64,000 nt of DNA from BNXB01 sp031548005 (GCA_031548005.1 JAVBRK010000003.1:1-64000); one strand, 5' to 3'; positions 51,701 through 60,496 are shown, counted from the first letter of the stretch. Made by a program: numbers and translations. Notes: a model not told the origin generated them from the sequence alone.

Positions 51701-51708
51701 CAAAGGTA
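51701..51708 (-). promoter_or_regulatory. -7 box of the pnp promoter
   Basis: TACCTTTG on the minus strand, 41 bases before the pnp start. It lies 13 bases from the divergent -7 box at 51722-51729. Confidence 0.55.
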
Positions 51709-51721
51709 CGAAAAAATTCCA

Positions 51722-51729
51722 TATATTTG
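51722..51729 (+). promoter_or_regulatory. -7 box upstream of the thioredoxin-fold lipoprotein
   Basis: TATATTTG, 22 bases before ATG 51752. A -33 TTTG is not evident. Confidence 0.5.
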
Positions 51730-51751
51730 CGGGATTAAACAAAATTAGCAT

Positions 51752-52903
51752 ATGAACGGTCTCAAAATGCAGATGATAGCTGCCTGTGCTTTGTTGTTCC
51801 TGGTATTTTCATGCGAAAAAGATAAGCGGTTTACCATCCGGGGAAATGTTTCGGAGGGAAAAGGCAAAACCATGTTTTTCGAACACGTAGGAATATCCAA
51901 GATCGATGTGCTGGACTCTGTCAAACTTGATGATAAAGGAAGTTTTGATTTCAGGCATTTAAATTCCGGAGAACCGGATTTTTACAGGCTCAGGCTGGAT
52001 GCTCAATTAATAAATATTGCGATTGATAGCTCGGAAGTTGTCGATATTCAGGCTAATGCTTCGAATTTTGCACAGGGTTACGCCGTGGAGGGATCTGCGG
52101 AATGCTCCAAAATTAAGGAGTTGACTATGTCGCAACTTAAAGCCAGTATTGCTTACAACAAGTTGCGTAAGTCTTATAACGACGGAAGTGTTACGGTCGA
52201 TCAGTATATGGAGCAGATCATTCCGGTACTTAATGAGTATAAAGAAAGTGCAAAAAATTATATCTACACCAATCCCAAGTCTTCTTCAGCTTATTTTGCT
52301 CTTTTCCAGCAAATTAATGGGATGCTGATTTTCGACCCCTACGACAAGGAGGATTATAAGGCTTTCGGTGCTGTAGCAACAAGCTGGGATCAGTATTTTC
52401 CCGAGTCTGCCAGGTCGAAACACTTGTATAACATGGCATTGCAGGCTTTGAAAGCAATCCGGGGAGAGCGCCCGGTAGAATACGATGTGATTGAATCCAA
52501 TGCACATCTTGAAATGAAATTACCGGATATTCATGAAAAACAAATATCCTTGTTTGAATCCTGTAAAGGGAAATTGGCTCTGATTGATTTTACAGCATAC
52601 CAGATGCAGGAATCACCCTTTCATAATATCCAACTGAATGAAATATACGAAAAATATAAGTCCCGGGGATTTGAGATCTATCAGGTCTCATTCGACCCGG
52701 ATGTGCATTTCTGGAAAAATGCTTCGGCTAACCTGCCCTGGATTTGTGTGCGGGATCCACAATCGGTATACTCCCAGAATGCGTTGAACTATAACGTGAA
52801 GAATTTACCCACTGCATTCTTGATGAACAGAAACGGAGAAATTGTAAAACGCATAGACTCATTCGATCATTTAGAAAAAGAAGTGGACCGTTTTATAAAA
52901 TGA
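51752..52903 (+). CDS. DUF4369/thioredoxin-fold lipoprotein lacking the CxxC motif
   Basis: 383 residues. A lipoprotein signal (MNGLKMQMIAACALLFLVF, then SCEKDK) is followed by a DUF4369 domain ('FTIRGNVSEGKGKTMFFEHV', 'DSVKLDDKGSFDFR') and a C-terminal TlpA/AhpC-like thioredoxin fold (about 255-383; 'FEIYQVSFDPDVHFWKNA', 'VKNLPTAFLMNRNGEIVKR' with the cis-Pro). At the place where the active CxxC should be, the sequence is 'TAYQMQESPFHN', without cysteine, so it is unlikely to be a disulfide oxidoreductase. It may bind rather than reduce. It is probably anchored in a membrane facing the periplasm. Confidence 0.85.
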   Translation: MNGLKMQMIAACALLFLVFSCEKDKRFTIRGNVSEGKGKTMFFEHVGISKIDVLDSVKLDDKGSFDFRHLNSGEPDFYRLRLDAQLINIAIDSSEVVDIQANASNFAQGYAVEGSAECSKIKELTMSQLKASIAYNKLRKSYNDGSVTVDQYMEQIIPVLNEYKESAKNYIYTNPKSSSAYFALFQQINGMLIFDPYDKEDYKAFGAVATSWDQYFPESARSKHLYNMALQALKAIRGERPVEYDVIESNAHLEMKLPDIHEKQISLFESCKGKLALIDFTAYQMQESPFHNIQLNEIYEKYKSRGFEIYQVSFDPDVHFWKNASANLPWICVRDPQSVYSQNALNYNVKNLPTAFLMNRNGEIVKRIDSFDHLEKEVDRFIK

Positions 52904-52925
52904 TGTTGTAAAGCAGTCGGAAATA

Positions 52926-52957
52926 TTTGATAAGTCGGGAAAAAAACTTTACCTTTG
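52926..52957 (+). promoter_or_regulatory. Promoter of greA
   Basis: TTTG (52926-52929), 20 bases, TACCTTTG (52950-52957). It lies upstream of the hairpin at 52976-53020, so any transcript made here meets that hairpin before greA. No other TAnnTTTG box is present between the hairpin and greA. Confidence 0.7.
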
Positions 52958-52975
52958 CAGGTACATGATAGGAGA

Positions 52976-53022
52976 AAATAAAGAGAGTTCCGGTCTTCAG
53001 GACAGGAATTCTCTTTATTTTT
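52976..53022 (+). terminator. Terminator/attenuator hairpin in the greA leader
   Basis: A 16-base stem (52976-52991 with 53005-53020, one G-T wobble) extended by an inner GTC/GAC pair, followed by T-rich bases (53018-53022). It starts about 12-15 bases after the expected transcription start of the promoter at 52926-52957 and ends 61 bases before the greA ATG. It may terminate the upstream lipoprotein mRNA, attenuate greA, or both; the terminated product would be a small RNA of about 60 bases. Confidence 0.75.
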
Positions 53023-53083
53023 CGTGAATTTTATTAAAAACCATTGAAGTAAAAACTAAAGATAAAACTAAAGGAGAATTATC

Positions 53084-53554
53084 ATGGCAGTGAATTATAT
53101 GACAGAAGAAGGGTATAAGAAGTTGCTTGAAGATGTCAACCACCTTGAAACCGTAAAACGCCCGGAAATATCCCGGCAGATTGCAGAAGCCCGCGACAAG
53201 GGAGATCTGTCTGAAAATGCAGAATATGATGCTGCAAAAGAGGCTCAGGGTATCCTTGAGAGTAAAATCGCTCAACTGAAAAGCTTGATTGCGAGCGCCC
53301 GTCTGATCGATGAAAGCCAAATTTCGACTGATATTGTTCAGATTCTGAATAAGGTAAAAATACGTAATACAAAAAATAACCAGCAAATGGTGTATACTTT
53401 GGTTGCAGAGAATGAAGCCAATCTGAAAGAAGGTAAAATATCTGTCAATACACCTATTGCCAAAGGATTACTGGGTAAAAAAGTCGGTGATGTCGTGGAA
53501 ATACAGGTGCCGTCCGGTGTCTTGTCTTTTGAAATTATGGAAATATCCATATAA
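53084..53554 (+). CDS. greA: Transcription elongation factor GreA
   Basis: 156 residues, standard GreA. The N-terminal coiled-coil hairpin ('YMTEEGYKKLLEDVNHLE', 'ARDKGDLSENAEYDAAKEAQ') carries the acidic tip (D-x-x-E) that reaches the polymerase active site, and the C-terminal FKBP-like domain ends 'VPSGVLSFEIMEISI'. It rescues backtracked RNA polymerase by transcript cleavage. A purine-rich AAAGGAGA lies shortly before the ATG. The leader contains a strong hairpin, which suggests control by attenuation. Confidence 0.97.
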   Translation: MAVNYMTEEGYKKLLEDVNHLETVKRPEISRQIAEARDKGDLSENAEYDAAKEAQGILESKIAQLKSLIASARLIDESQISTDIVQILNKVKIRNTKNNQQMVYTLVAENEANLKEGKISVNTPIAKGLLGKKVGDVVEIQVPSGVLSFEIMEISI

Positions 53555-53586
53555 ATAAGTTTACCTGTTTATAATTTCAGAATCGT

Positions 53587-53979
53587 ATGACTATATTCAG
53601 TAAAATCATTGCAGGGGAAATCCCATGTTATAAGGTGGCGGAAAACGAGCGTTTTTTTGCTTTTTTAGATATCAATCCTTTAGCCAAGGGGCATACATTG
53701 ATTGTTCCGAAGCAGGAGACCGATTATCTGTTCGATCTCGACGATGAGATATTGTCCGGCATGATTGTATTTTCCAAACAGGTGGCTAAGGCGATCAGGG
53801 AGGCCATCCCTTGCAAACGGGTAGGCGTGACTGTGATTGGCCTTGAGGTTCCTCATGCACATATTCACCTGGTTCCGATCAATAAAGAGTCGGATATTTA
53901 TTTTGGAAGTCCGAAATTAAAGTTGGAAACGAAAGAATTTCAGGAAATAGCAGAAGCCATCCGCAAAAAAATGATATAA
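53587..53979 (+). CDS. HIT family nucleotide-binding protein (HinT-like)
   Basis: 130 residues. 'TIFSKIIAGEIPCYKV' at the N-terminus and the histidine triad 'GLEVPHAHIHLVPI' (H-x-H-x-H) define HinT-type purine nucleoside phosphoramidases/hydrolases. It sits 32 bases after greA and is probably co-transcribed, an order seen in many Bacteroidota. The biological substrate is uncertain. Confidence 0.94.
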   Translation: MTIFSKIIAGEIPCYKVAENERFFAFLDINPLAKGHTLIVPKQETDYLFDLDDEILSGMIVFSKQVAKAIREAIPCKRVGVTVIGLEVPHAHIHLVPINKESDIYFGSPKLKLETKEFQEIAEAIRKKMI

Positions 53980-53995
53980 AAAGAAGTTTTTTATA

Positions 53996-54003
53996 TAACT
54001 TTG
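53996..54003 (+). promoter_or_regulatory. -7 box of the murF-alr promoter
   Basis: TAACTTTG, 50 bases before ATG 54054. A TTTT rather than TTTG is found in the -33 area. Confidence 0.5.
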
Positions 54004-54053
54004 TAATATCGAAGTGTATCTTGTTCAACTAATACATTTCGATATTTTTTATT

Positions 54054-56522
54054 ATGTACTACTATACAATCGAACAAATCGCCCGAATTATAGCTCCTGA
54101 GACTCCCATCCGCACCTATTCCGGAGTCTGGACGCTCCTGACCGATAGTCGTTCTCTTTTAGAACCTTCGGAAACTTTATTTTTTGCTTTGGTAACCAGG
54201 CATAATGATGGACACAAATATATCCGGGAACTCTATAAAAAAGGTGTTCGGAATTTTGTTATTCAATACCTGCCTGCGGATAGCCAAGAAATGCCGGAGG
54301 CCAATTTTCTGAAAGTATCTGATAGCTTACTGGCGTTGCAGCAGTTGTCTGCCTATCACCGGCGACAGTTCGATATTCCGGTAATCGGTATTACTGGAAG
54401 TAATGGAAAAACAATTGTCAAGGAATGGCTTTATCAATTGTTGCATCAGGATTACCATATCGTTCGCTCTCCAAGAAGTTATAATTCACAAATCGGCGTT
54501 CCTCTTTCTATCTGGCAATTGAATGAAGAAACCCGGTTGGGTGTATTTGAGGCTGGAATTTCGTTGCCCGGAGAAATGATCCGGCTGGAGCCCGTTGTTC
54601 ACCCTACTATCGGATTGTTTACCAACATTGGAGATGCTCATCAGGAGAACTTTACTTCTTTGGAAGAAAAATGCAGGGAAAAGCTGGATTTATTCCGGCA
54701 CAGTGATGTAATTTTGTACAATTCGGATAATTTGATGCTAGACTTATGCATCCGCGAAAAATACCCTGATAAATTCCGGTTCCGGTGGTCTGTGTCTGAC
54801 GACCGGGCTGATGTGTTTATCTCTGAGATACAAAGGGACGGGATCCGGACCCGGATCTCGTACCGTTATGAAAACCGGCAGGCCGACTTACAGATTCCTT
54901 TTTCGGACGATGCTTCCATTGAAAATGCGATTCTTTGCCTGACAACGATCTTGTATTTACGGCCCGAAGTCGAAAATCTTTCCGAACGGTTTGAAAAACT
55001 GGAGTCGGTGGCAATGCGGCTTAATGTGAAGAAAGGAGTCCGGAATAATATCGTGATTAATGATACTTATAACTCCGATATTAATTCGTTGGCCATTGCA
55101 TTGGATTTTATGTCCAGACGCTCCTTAGATCATAAACAGATCCCGGTATTGATTCTTTCCGATATTCTGCAGTCGGGGGTGGAGGCTCGGGCTTTTTACC
55201 AGAATGTATCGGAGTTACTCGACCAGAAGCAGGTCGGACACTTGATCGGTATTGGTCCGGAACTGGTGAGGAATGCAGACCTTTTTGGCGTGGGAAAAGA
55301 TTTTTTCCATACAACAGAAGAATTTCTGAGCTCCGGATTATTGCATAAACTCTCGGATTCCATTATCCTGATTAAAGGTTCACGTAGCTTCCAGTTTGAG
55401 CGGATCACCGAGCAACTGGAAGAAAAAGTACACCAAACGGTGTTGGAAGTGGATCTGGATGCAGTGGTCCATAATTTCAAGTATTTCCGTGGCCAGTTGA
55501 AACCGGAAACGAAAGTGATTGGTATGGTGAAGGCTTTTGGTTATGGAGTAGGATCCTATGAACTGGCAAAAACCTTGCAGGATCAGGGCTGTGATTATTT
55601 AGCGGTGGCGGTAGCCGATGAAGGGGGAGAACTGCGCCAGGAAGGTATCACGATGCCTGTGATGGTGATGAACCCGGAGGTGCATGCTTTCAATACTTTA
55701 TTTGATTATAATCTCGAGCCGGAAGTGTACAGTTTCGGTTTATTGAACGCCTTGATCAAAGAAGCCGGCCGGCGCGGAATCACGAATTATCCGGTACATA
55801 TTAAGCTGAATACGGGAATGAATCGTTTGGGATTTGATCCCGAAGATATCCGTGAATTAGCCGAGGAGTTGAAGTCGCAGCAATCCCTGAAAGTCAGATC
55901 GGTATTTTCGCACCTGGCAGCCAGTGATGCGCCTGAATTTGATAATTTTACCCACCTGCAAATACAGAAATTCATCGCTTTATCGGGAGAGCTGGAATCG
56001 TACTTGATGTACCCATTGATGAAGCATATACTTAATTCGGCCGGAATAAGCCGATTTCCCGATTATCAGCTGAATATGGTTCGTTTGGGAATTGGCGTGT
56101 ACGGAATTTCGGCTGTCGACGAAAAAGTACTGAAACCAGTAGCAGTGCTGAAAACCAGGATTTTACAAATCCGGAATGTCAGTCCCGGAGAAACGGTCGG
56201 TTATAATCGTTCCGGGAAAGTCCTGCACAATTCTAAAATAGCCTGCCTTCCGATCGGTTACGCCGACGGGATGGATCGTCACTTGGGAAATGGAAATACT
56301 TCAGTCCTGATTAATGACGTTTTATGTCCGACTATAGGGAATATCTGCATGGATCTCTGTATGGTCGATGTTACGCAAGCCGATGCCAAAGAAGGAGATG
56401 AGGCCGTCATTTTTGGAAAAGCAATCTCAATATCGGAGCTTGCAAAAAAATTGGATACGATTCCGTATGAAATCCTGACTTCTATTTCTTCACGTGTCAA
56501 ACGGGTCTATTTCCGCGAATAA
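54054..56522 (+). CDS. murF-alr: Bifunctional MurF ligase-alanine racemase
   Basis: 822 residues, a fusion of two cell-wall enzymes. Residues 1 to about 455 are MurF: 'ITGSNGKTIVKEW' (ATP P-loop), 'GVFEAGISLPGEM', 'NIGDAHQENF' and 'NDTYNSDINSLAIAL'. Residues about 460-822 are a fold-type III alanine racemase: Lys493 in 'MVKAFGYGVGSYELA' binds PLP; 'GTHLGF'-like 'NRLGFDPEDIRE' and the C-terminal 'PIGYADGMDRHLGN' and 'TIGNICMDLCMVDVT' complete it. The racemase makes D-Ala, used (after Ddl) by MurF to add D-Ala-D-Ala to the precursor. Such fusions are known in Bacteroidota. Confidence 0.95.
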   Translation: MYYYTIEQIARIIAPETPIRTYSGVWTLLTDSRSLLEPSETLFFALVTRHNDGHKYIRELYKKGVRNFVIQYLPADSQEMPEANFLKVSDSLLALQQLSAYHRRQFDIPVIGITGSNGKTIVKEWLYQLLHQDYHIVRSPRSYNSQIGVPLSIWQLNEETRLGVFEAGISLPGEMIRLEPVVHPTIGLFTNIGDAHQENFTSLEEKCREKLDLFRHSDVILYNSDNLMLDLCIREKYPDKFRFRWSVSDDRADVFISEIQRDGIRTRISYRYENRQADLQIPFSDDASIENAILCLTTILYLRPEVENLSERFEKLESVAMRLNVKKGVRNNIVINDTYNSDINSLAIALDFMSRRSLDHKQIPVLILSDILQSGVEARAFYQNVSELLDQKQVGHLIGIGPELVRNADLFGVGKDFFHTTEEFLSSGLLHKLSDSIILIKGSRSFQFERITEQLEEKVHQTVLEVDLDAVVHNFKYFRGQLKPETKVIGMVKAFGYGVGSYELAKTLQDQGCDYLAVAVADEGGELRQEGITMPVMVMNPEVHAFNTLFDYNLEPEVYSFGLLNALIKEAGRRGITNYPVHIKLNTGMNRLGFDPEDIRELAEELKSQQSLKVRSVFSHLAASDAPEFDNFTHLQIQKFIALSGELESYLMYPLMKHILNSAGISRFPDYQLNMVRLGIGVYGISAVDEKVLKPVAVLKTRILQIRNVSPGETVGYNRSGKVLHNSKIACLPIGYADGMDRHLGNGNTSVLINDVLCPTIGNICMDLCMVDVTQADAKEGDEAVIFGKAISISELAKKLDTIPYEILTSISSRVKRVYFRE

Positions 56523-56556
56523 ACAGAGTTCGGGTCTTCTGTAAATCAGGAGAGTA

Positions 56557-56588
56557 TTTTGTCCGGTCATGTTAAATCATTACATTTG
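56557..56588 (+). promoter_or_regulatory. Promoter of fabI
   Basis: TTTG (56557-56560), 20 bases, TACATTTG (56581-56588), 24 bases before ATG 56613. Its position shows that an in-frame upstream TTG (56559) cannot be the start. Confidence 0.75.
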
Positions 56589-56612
56589 TGCCATAATTCA
56601 AACCAAAAAATT

Positions 56613-57470
56613 ATGGCATATAATCTTTTAAAAGGTAAGAAAGGTATTATTTTCGGGGCGTTGAATGAAATGTCGATTGCCTGGAAAGTAGCTGAACGAG
56701 CTGTGGAAGAAGGAGCGACTATTGTGCTTTCTAACACGCCAGTAGCCGTCCGCATGGGTGAAATTTCCGCTTTGGGTGAGAAGCTGAAAGCTGAAATTCT
56801 TCCGGCAGACGCATCAAATATCGAAGATTTGGAACTGGTTTTTACCAAATCAATGGAAATATTGGGTGGTCCTGTTGATTTTGTTTTACATTCTATCGGG
56901 ATGTCGCCCAATGTGCGTAAAAAGAAAACTTATGACGATCTGGATTATGACCTGCTCGAAAAAACGTTGGATATTTCAGCTATTTCTTTTCATAAAATGA
57001 TGCAGGCAGCCAAGAAGTTGGATGCAATCTCCGAAGGAGGTTCTATTCTGGCCCTTTCGTATGTTGCGGCTCAGCGAACATTTTTCGGATACAATGATAT
57101 GGCGGATGCCAAAGCGTTGTTGGAGTCGATTGCCCGTAGCTTCGGGTATATCTACGGGCGGGAAAAAGGAGTACGCGTCAACACGATCTCCCAATCACCG
57201 ACCATGACGACTGCCGGCAGTGGGGTGAAAGGAATGACGGATCTCCTTGATTTTTCGGAAAAGATGTCGCCGTTAGGCAATGCTTCTGCAGACGATTGCG
57301 CAGACTATTGTATTGTAATGTTTTCCGATCTCACGCGCAGGATAACCATGCAGAATTTGTATAACGACGGAGGTTTTTCAAGTATGGGAATGAGTTTGCG
57401 GGCCATGAACCAGTACAGTAAAAGTCTGGATGAGTTTACAGATGAACATGGTAAAATTATATATGGCTGA
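56613..57470 (+). CDS. fabI: Enoyl-ACP reductase (NADH) FabI
   Basis: 285 residues from ATG 56613, set by the promoter and by the conserved start 'MAYNLLKGKKGIIFGALNEM'. The glycine-rich NAD site is 'GALNEMSIAWKVA', the catalytic Tyr and Lys are in 'YNDMADAKALLESIARSFG' (Y-x6-K). 'HSIGMSPN' and 'NTISQSPTMTTAGSG' are family blocks. It performs the last reduction step in type II fatty acid synthesis and is the triclosan target. Its stop overlaps the next start (TGATG), so the next gene is coupled. Confidence 0.95.
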   Translation: MAYNLLKGKKGIIFGALNEMSIAWKVAERAVEEGATIVLSNTPVAVRMGEISALGEKLKAEILPADASNIEDLELVFTKSMEILGGPVDFVLHSIGMSPNVRKKKTYDDLDYDLLEKTLDISAISFHKMMQAAKKLDAISEGGSILALSYVAAQRTFFGYNDMADAKALLESIARSFGYIYGREKGVRVNTISQSPTMTTAGSGVKGMTDLLDFSEKMSPLGNASADDCADYCIVMFSDLTRRITMQNLYNDGGFSSMGMSLRAMNQYSKSLDEFTDEHGKIIYG

Positions 57471-58081
57471 TGTTTATCAAACTATATGAAAATAACACCA
57501 ATATGCGGGATGTGGGCAGGATTGTCGACATCCTGCGTGATGGTGGGTTAGCGATCTATCCTACAGATACGGTTTACGCTCTTGGGTGCGATGCCCTGAA
57601 TGTAAGGGCTGTAGAGAAGATTTGCAAAATGAAAAATATCAATCCCTCCAAAACCAATCTTTCCATTATCTGCCACGATCTGGCAAATATCAGTGAATAT
57701 GCTAAAGTGAATAACTTGGTATTCAAGCTGATGAAAAGGAATCTTCCCGGCCCGTTTACTTTCATTCTGAATGCAACGACTAATCTCCCTAAAATTTATA
57801 AAAACCGGACAGAAGTGGGGATTCGTATTCCTGATAATGCTATTATCAGGACAATTGTAGAAGAACTGGGAAATCCCATCCTGACAACTTCCATTCACGA
57901 TGATGACGAAATTGTAGAATACAGCACAGATCCGGAGCTGATTTATGAGAAATACAGCAACCTGGTCGATGTTGTGATCGATGGTGGGTATGGAGGTTTA
58001 GAACCCTCTACCATTGTAGATTGCACCGGAGACGAGCCTGTTATTACCCGCCAGGGCAAAGGAGAACTGGTCGGTATTTAA
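57470..58081 (+). CDS. YrdC/Sua5-family L-threonylcarbamoyladenylate synthase (YciO-like)
   Basis: 203 residues of the YrdC fold. 'LAIYPTDTVYALGCDALN' (near 30-47), 'KTNLSIICHDLANISEYAK', 'LPGPFTFIL' and 'VGIRIPDNAI' are the conserved nucleotide- and threonine-binding blocks. The 'K-x-x-x-K-T-N' arrangement resembles the YciO branch more than canonical TsaC, so it could be the true tRNA t6A enzyme, partner of TsaD in this window, or a paralogue of less certain function. It is translationally coupled to fabI. Confidence 0.82.
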   Translation: MFIKLYENNTNMRDVGRIVDILRDGGLAIYPTDTVYALGCDALNVRAVEKICKMKNINPSKTNLSIICHDLANISEYAKVNNLVFKLMKRNLPGPFTFILNATTNLPKIYKNRTEVGIRIPDNAIIRTIVEELGNPILTTSIHDDDEIVEYSTDPELIYEKYSNLVDVVIDGGYGGLEPSTIVDCTGDEPVITRQGKGELVGI

Positions 58082-58110
58082 TACCTTCTTTCCTGTCTAA
58101 TAGGTTTCTA

Positions 58111-59532
58111 TCAGTCTTTATCTTTCCAGCCGTCGGTAGCGGTTACTGCCAGCTTCAAATGCTCCTTATCTTTTCGGAGACTAACAGCAGAGGGAAATAA
58201 CAGATGAGATGAAGAATAATCTACAGCTACAGTTCCACTGGAAGTTGAAGTCGTAGTATATTGTGTTTGAATGGGAATAACCAGTAATTCGAGATTTTTA
58301 TCGGGTTGTTCCTTGATTGCATTCTGAATCATAGACGAAATATTTCCGAAACTATAGGTGTAATTATAAAAGGTAGTAGAATAAGTCGTTTTACTGTCGG
58401 CCACCTGTTTATTTTCAAAGAAAGTTTTTACCGAGTCTTTATTGATTAATAGCATTTTTAACTGATTATTATTCAGGTAATTAATTGAATCCTTTCCGGG
58501 AATTCCGAATTTGTATCCGGAGTATTCATTCCCAAAACAAGACAGAGCCAGTTTGGCATTTGTGAATTTTTTACTTCCCATTTTTTTGATGATCTCAGGA
58601 ATCGGAACGGTTATTTTTGTGAAAATTCCAGCCGGAGTTTTGATGTACGTTCTTTCTTCGTTGGGCTGGAGAAGTTGTTCGTCCATAGAACTCTGATAGC
58701 TGTTCAGTTGTATGATTTCTTTGGTTACGTTAAACCGGGCTACTCCCGGTGTTATGTAAGTACTGTCGTTTCCTTTCGAATCTGCTACCGTCTTTAAACG
58801 GTTGAAATGGACATTGATGTAAGTAGCATAGGGATAAATAAGGCTTCCGCTTCCAAAGGTGCTTGCAATGTATACTCCCGGAAAGAACTGATCGAAAGCT
58901 TCCAATGAACTGTATGCGTTGGGTGCCGGCTTCAGCCATTCATTGTAAAATTTTTCAGCCAATGCGTATGGAAGTTTTATAGACAATGACTTAATATAGC
59001 TGTTCGCAGCATTGGCCGAATCGGAAACTGCAAGATTTCTTGCCGTATAGCCCTGACGCCCGAGAACCGTATTCATATCACAATATTGGGTTGGATCAAT
59101 ATTGGTATAATAATGTTTTTCAAGGGATTTGACTATCGGATAAACAGTTGCTTCCATCGGGGCTAAAGAATCGCCCAGATAATATTGATAAATGAGGTTC
59201 AGTACCACAGAATCCATTTTATTCCCCACAATAGAGTCTTGTGGAGGAAAAACATTCTTAGATGGGGCGTAAAACTGGCAAATATAACTGGATTTCAGAT
59301 CTCCGTAAACCGGGTCATGAAACTCGCCTAACATCCCTTCGATGGTTTTGGCATATATAGAATCTAATTTTACAGTCGAAGCGCTCAGATAAATGGTATC
59401 GGTATAAATTCCTACCTTGTCCTGATCGGGTAATATTCCCATTCCTACATCATCAACACTGTCTTCACATGCCCACAGGATCAGAATACTGAGCAGGCTG
59501 AATAGAATGACTTTATATTTCATATGGCGCAT
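58111..59532 (-). CDS. DUF4270 family lipoprotein
   Basis: 473 residues with a lipoprotein signal (from ATG 59523: MKYKVILFSLLSILILWAC). 'DDVGMGILPDQDKVGIYTDT' and 'MLGEFHDPVYGDLKSSYICQ' near the N-terminus are typical of DUF4270, a Bacteroidota family of unknown function. The rest is beta-rich and Ser/Thr/Tyr-rich, consistent with a surface or periplasmic protein. It starts at the base next to the stop of the glycogen-synthase-like gene and is clearly co-transcribed with it. Confidence 0.85.
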   Translation of the reverse strand: MRHMKYKVILFSLLSILILWACEDSVDDVGMGILPDQDKVGIYTDTIYLSASTVKLDSIYAKTIEGMLGEFHDPVYGDLKSSYICQFYAPSKNVFPPQDSIVGNKMDSVVLNLIYQYYLGDSLAPMEATVYPIVKSLEKHYYTNIDPTQYCDMNTVLGRQGYTARNLAVSDSANAANSYIKSLSIKLPYALAEKFYNEWLKPAPNAYSSLEAFDQFFPGVYIASTFGSGSLIYPYATYINVHFNRLKTVADSKGNDSTYITPGVARFNVTKEIIQLNSYQSSMDEQLLQPNEERTYIKTPAGIFTKITVPIPEIIKKMGSKKFTNAKLALSCFGNEYSGYKFGIPGKDSINYLNNNQLKMLLINKDSVKTFFENKQVADSKTTYSTTFYNYTYSFGNISSMIQNAIKEQPDKNLELLVIPIQTQYTTTSTSSGTVAVDYSSSHLLFPSAVSLRKDKEHLKLAVTATDGWKDKD

Positions 59533-60348
59533 TTATTTTTTGAGAATCAGATTATAAAATTCATTGTAGGCATCTATATAGAGATCTGGCGACTGAAAAG
59601 GAAGAAAATGTATCCCTTCTTTTTCACCAGCATAGCTTAATAAGTTGGAATTGACGGTTTCACTCCCCTGGATTACTCCATCCGAAAAGTCGATTGCTAA
59701 TTTGGATACTGCCTCGAAATCCGTATTGTCTTTTACTACCTTTAGATCGTTATTGGTTACACCATCGATTTTCAGTTTTTTAGCGAAAGATTCCGGAAAA
59801 GGCTTTTTGAAATCATCGTTGTATACAGAATATACCACTTTGGAATTTTTGAAACAGGGATCGCCTTTGTAATGCTTTTTGATGTACAATGGAGCCAGAG
59901 CTGTCATCCAGCCGTGGCAATGAATCAGATCGGGAACCCACCGGAGTTTCTTGACGGTTTCCATCACTCCCCGGATGTAAAATATACTCCGCTCGTCGTT
60001 GTCGTCGAATTCTACTCCGTCATCGTCCGCCAAGGTATTTCTGCGTTGAAAAAAATCTTCATTATCAATAAAGTAGATCTGCATACGGGCTGATTGAATG
60101 GATGCCACCTTAATGATCAGAGGATGGTCCGTGTCATTGATAATCAGATTCATCCCGGATAAACGGATGACTTCGTGTAACTGGTTCCGGCGCTCGTTTA
60201 TACTGCCGAATTTAGGGACAAAGGTCCTGATTTCCTTTCCTTTATCCTGAATGCCTTGTGGTAGGTAACGACCAATGGTGGAGATTTCTGTTTCCGGGAG
60301 ATAAGGTGTTATTTCTGATGTTATGAATAGTATTCTTTTAGCGTCCAT
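59533..60348 (-). CDS. Stand-alone N-terminal glycogen/starch synthase (GT5) domain
   Basis: 271 residues. 'RILFITSEITPYLPETEIST' (5-24) resembles the start of glycogen synthase, where a K-x-G-G-L motif binds ADP-glucose, but here the K-T-G-G-L type motif is absent ('ETEISTIGRYLP'). 'PDLIHCHGWMTALAPLYIKK' is the other conserved block. The C-terminal GT-B half is missing altogether: the protein stops where the second domain would begin. Without the nucleotide-sugar domain it should not be a synthase; a regulatory or binding role is more likely. The gene is intact, not a visible pseudogene. Confidence 0.82.
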   Translation of the reverse strand: MDAKRILFITSEITPYLPETEISTIGRYLPQGIQDKGKEIRTFVPKFGSINERRNQLHEVIRLSGMNLIINDTDHPLIIKVASIQSARMQIYFIDNEDFFQRRNTLADDDGVEFDDNDERSIFYIRGVMETVKKLRWVPDLIHCHGWMTALAPLYIKKHYKGDPCFKNSKVVYSVYNDDFKKPFPESFAKKLKIDGVTNNDLKVVKDNTDFEAVSKLAIDFSDGVIQGSETVNSNLLSYAGEKEGIHFLPFQSPDLYIDAYNEFYNLILKK

Positions 60349-60385
60349 TCTGAATTAATTAAACCTATACTCTTGATTTACGCTG

Positions 60386-60419
60386 CAAAGATACTAAAAA
60401 AAATGCCATGAAAATCAAA
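60386..60419 (-). promoter_or_regulatory. Promoter of the GT5-like/DUF4270 operon
   Basis: On the minus strand TTTG (60416-60419), 22 bases, TATCTTTG (60386-60393), 37 bases before the start codon at 60348. Confidence 0.6.
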
Positions 60420-60469
60420 ACAGAACGCTAATTACTCTCAATATTGCTTAAGATTCGTATTAAAATATG

Positions 60470-60477
60470 TAGTTTTG
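60470..60477 (+). promoter_or_regulatory. -7 box of the panC promoter
   Basis: TAGTTTTG, 19 bases before ATG 60497. It is divergent from the promoter at 60386-60419. Confidence 0.5.
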
Positions 60478-60496
60478 TGCTGTTAATTATTAAAAT

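Noticed and set aside
56559..56612. Earlier TTG start for fabI
   Set aside because: The promoter -7 box (56581-56588) lies downstream of it, and the conserved FabI N-terminus begins at ATG 56613.
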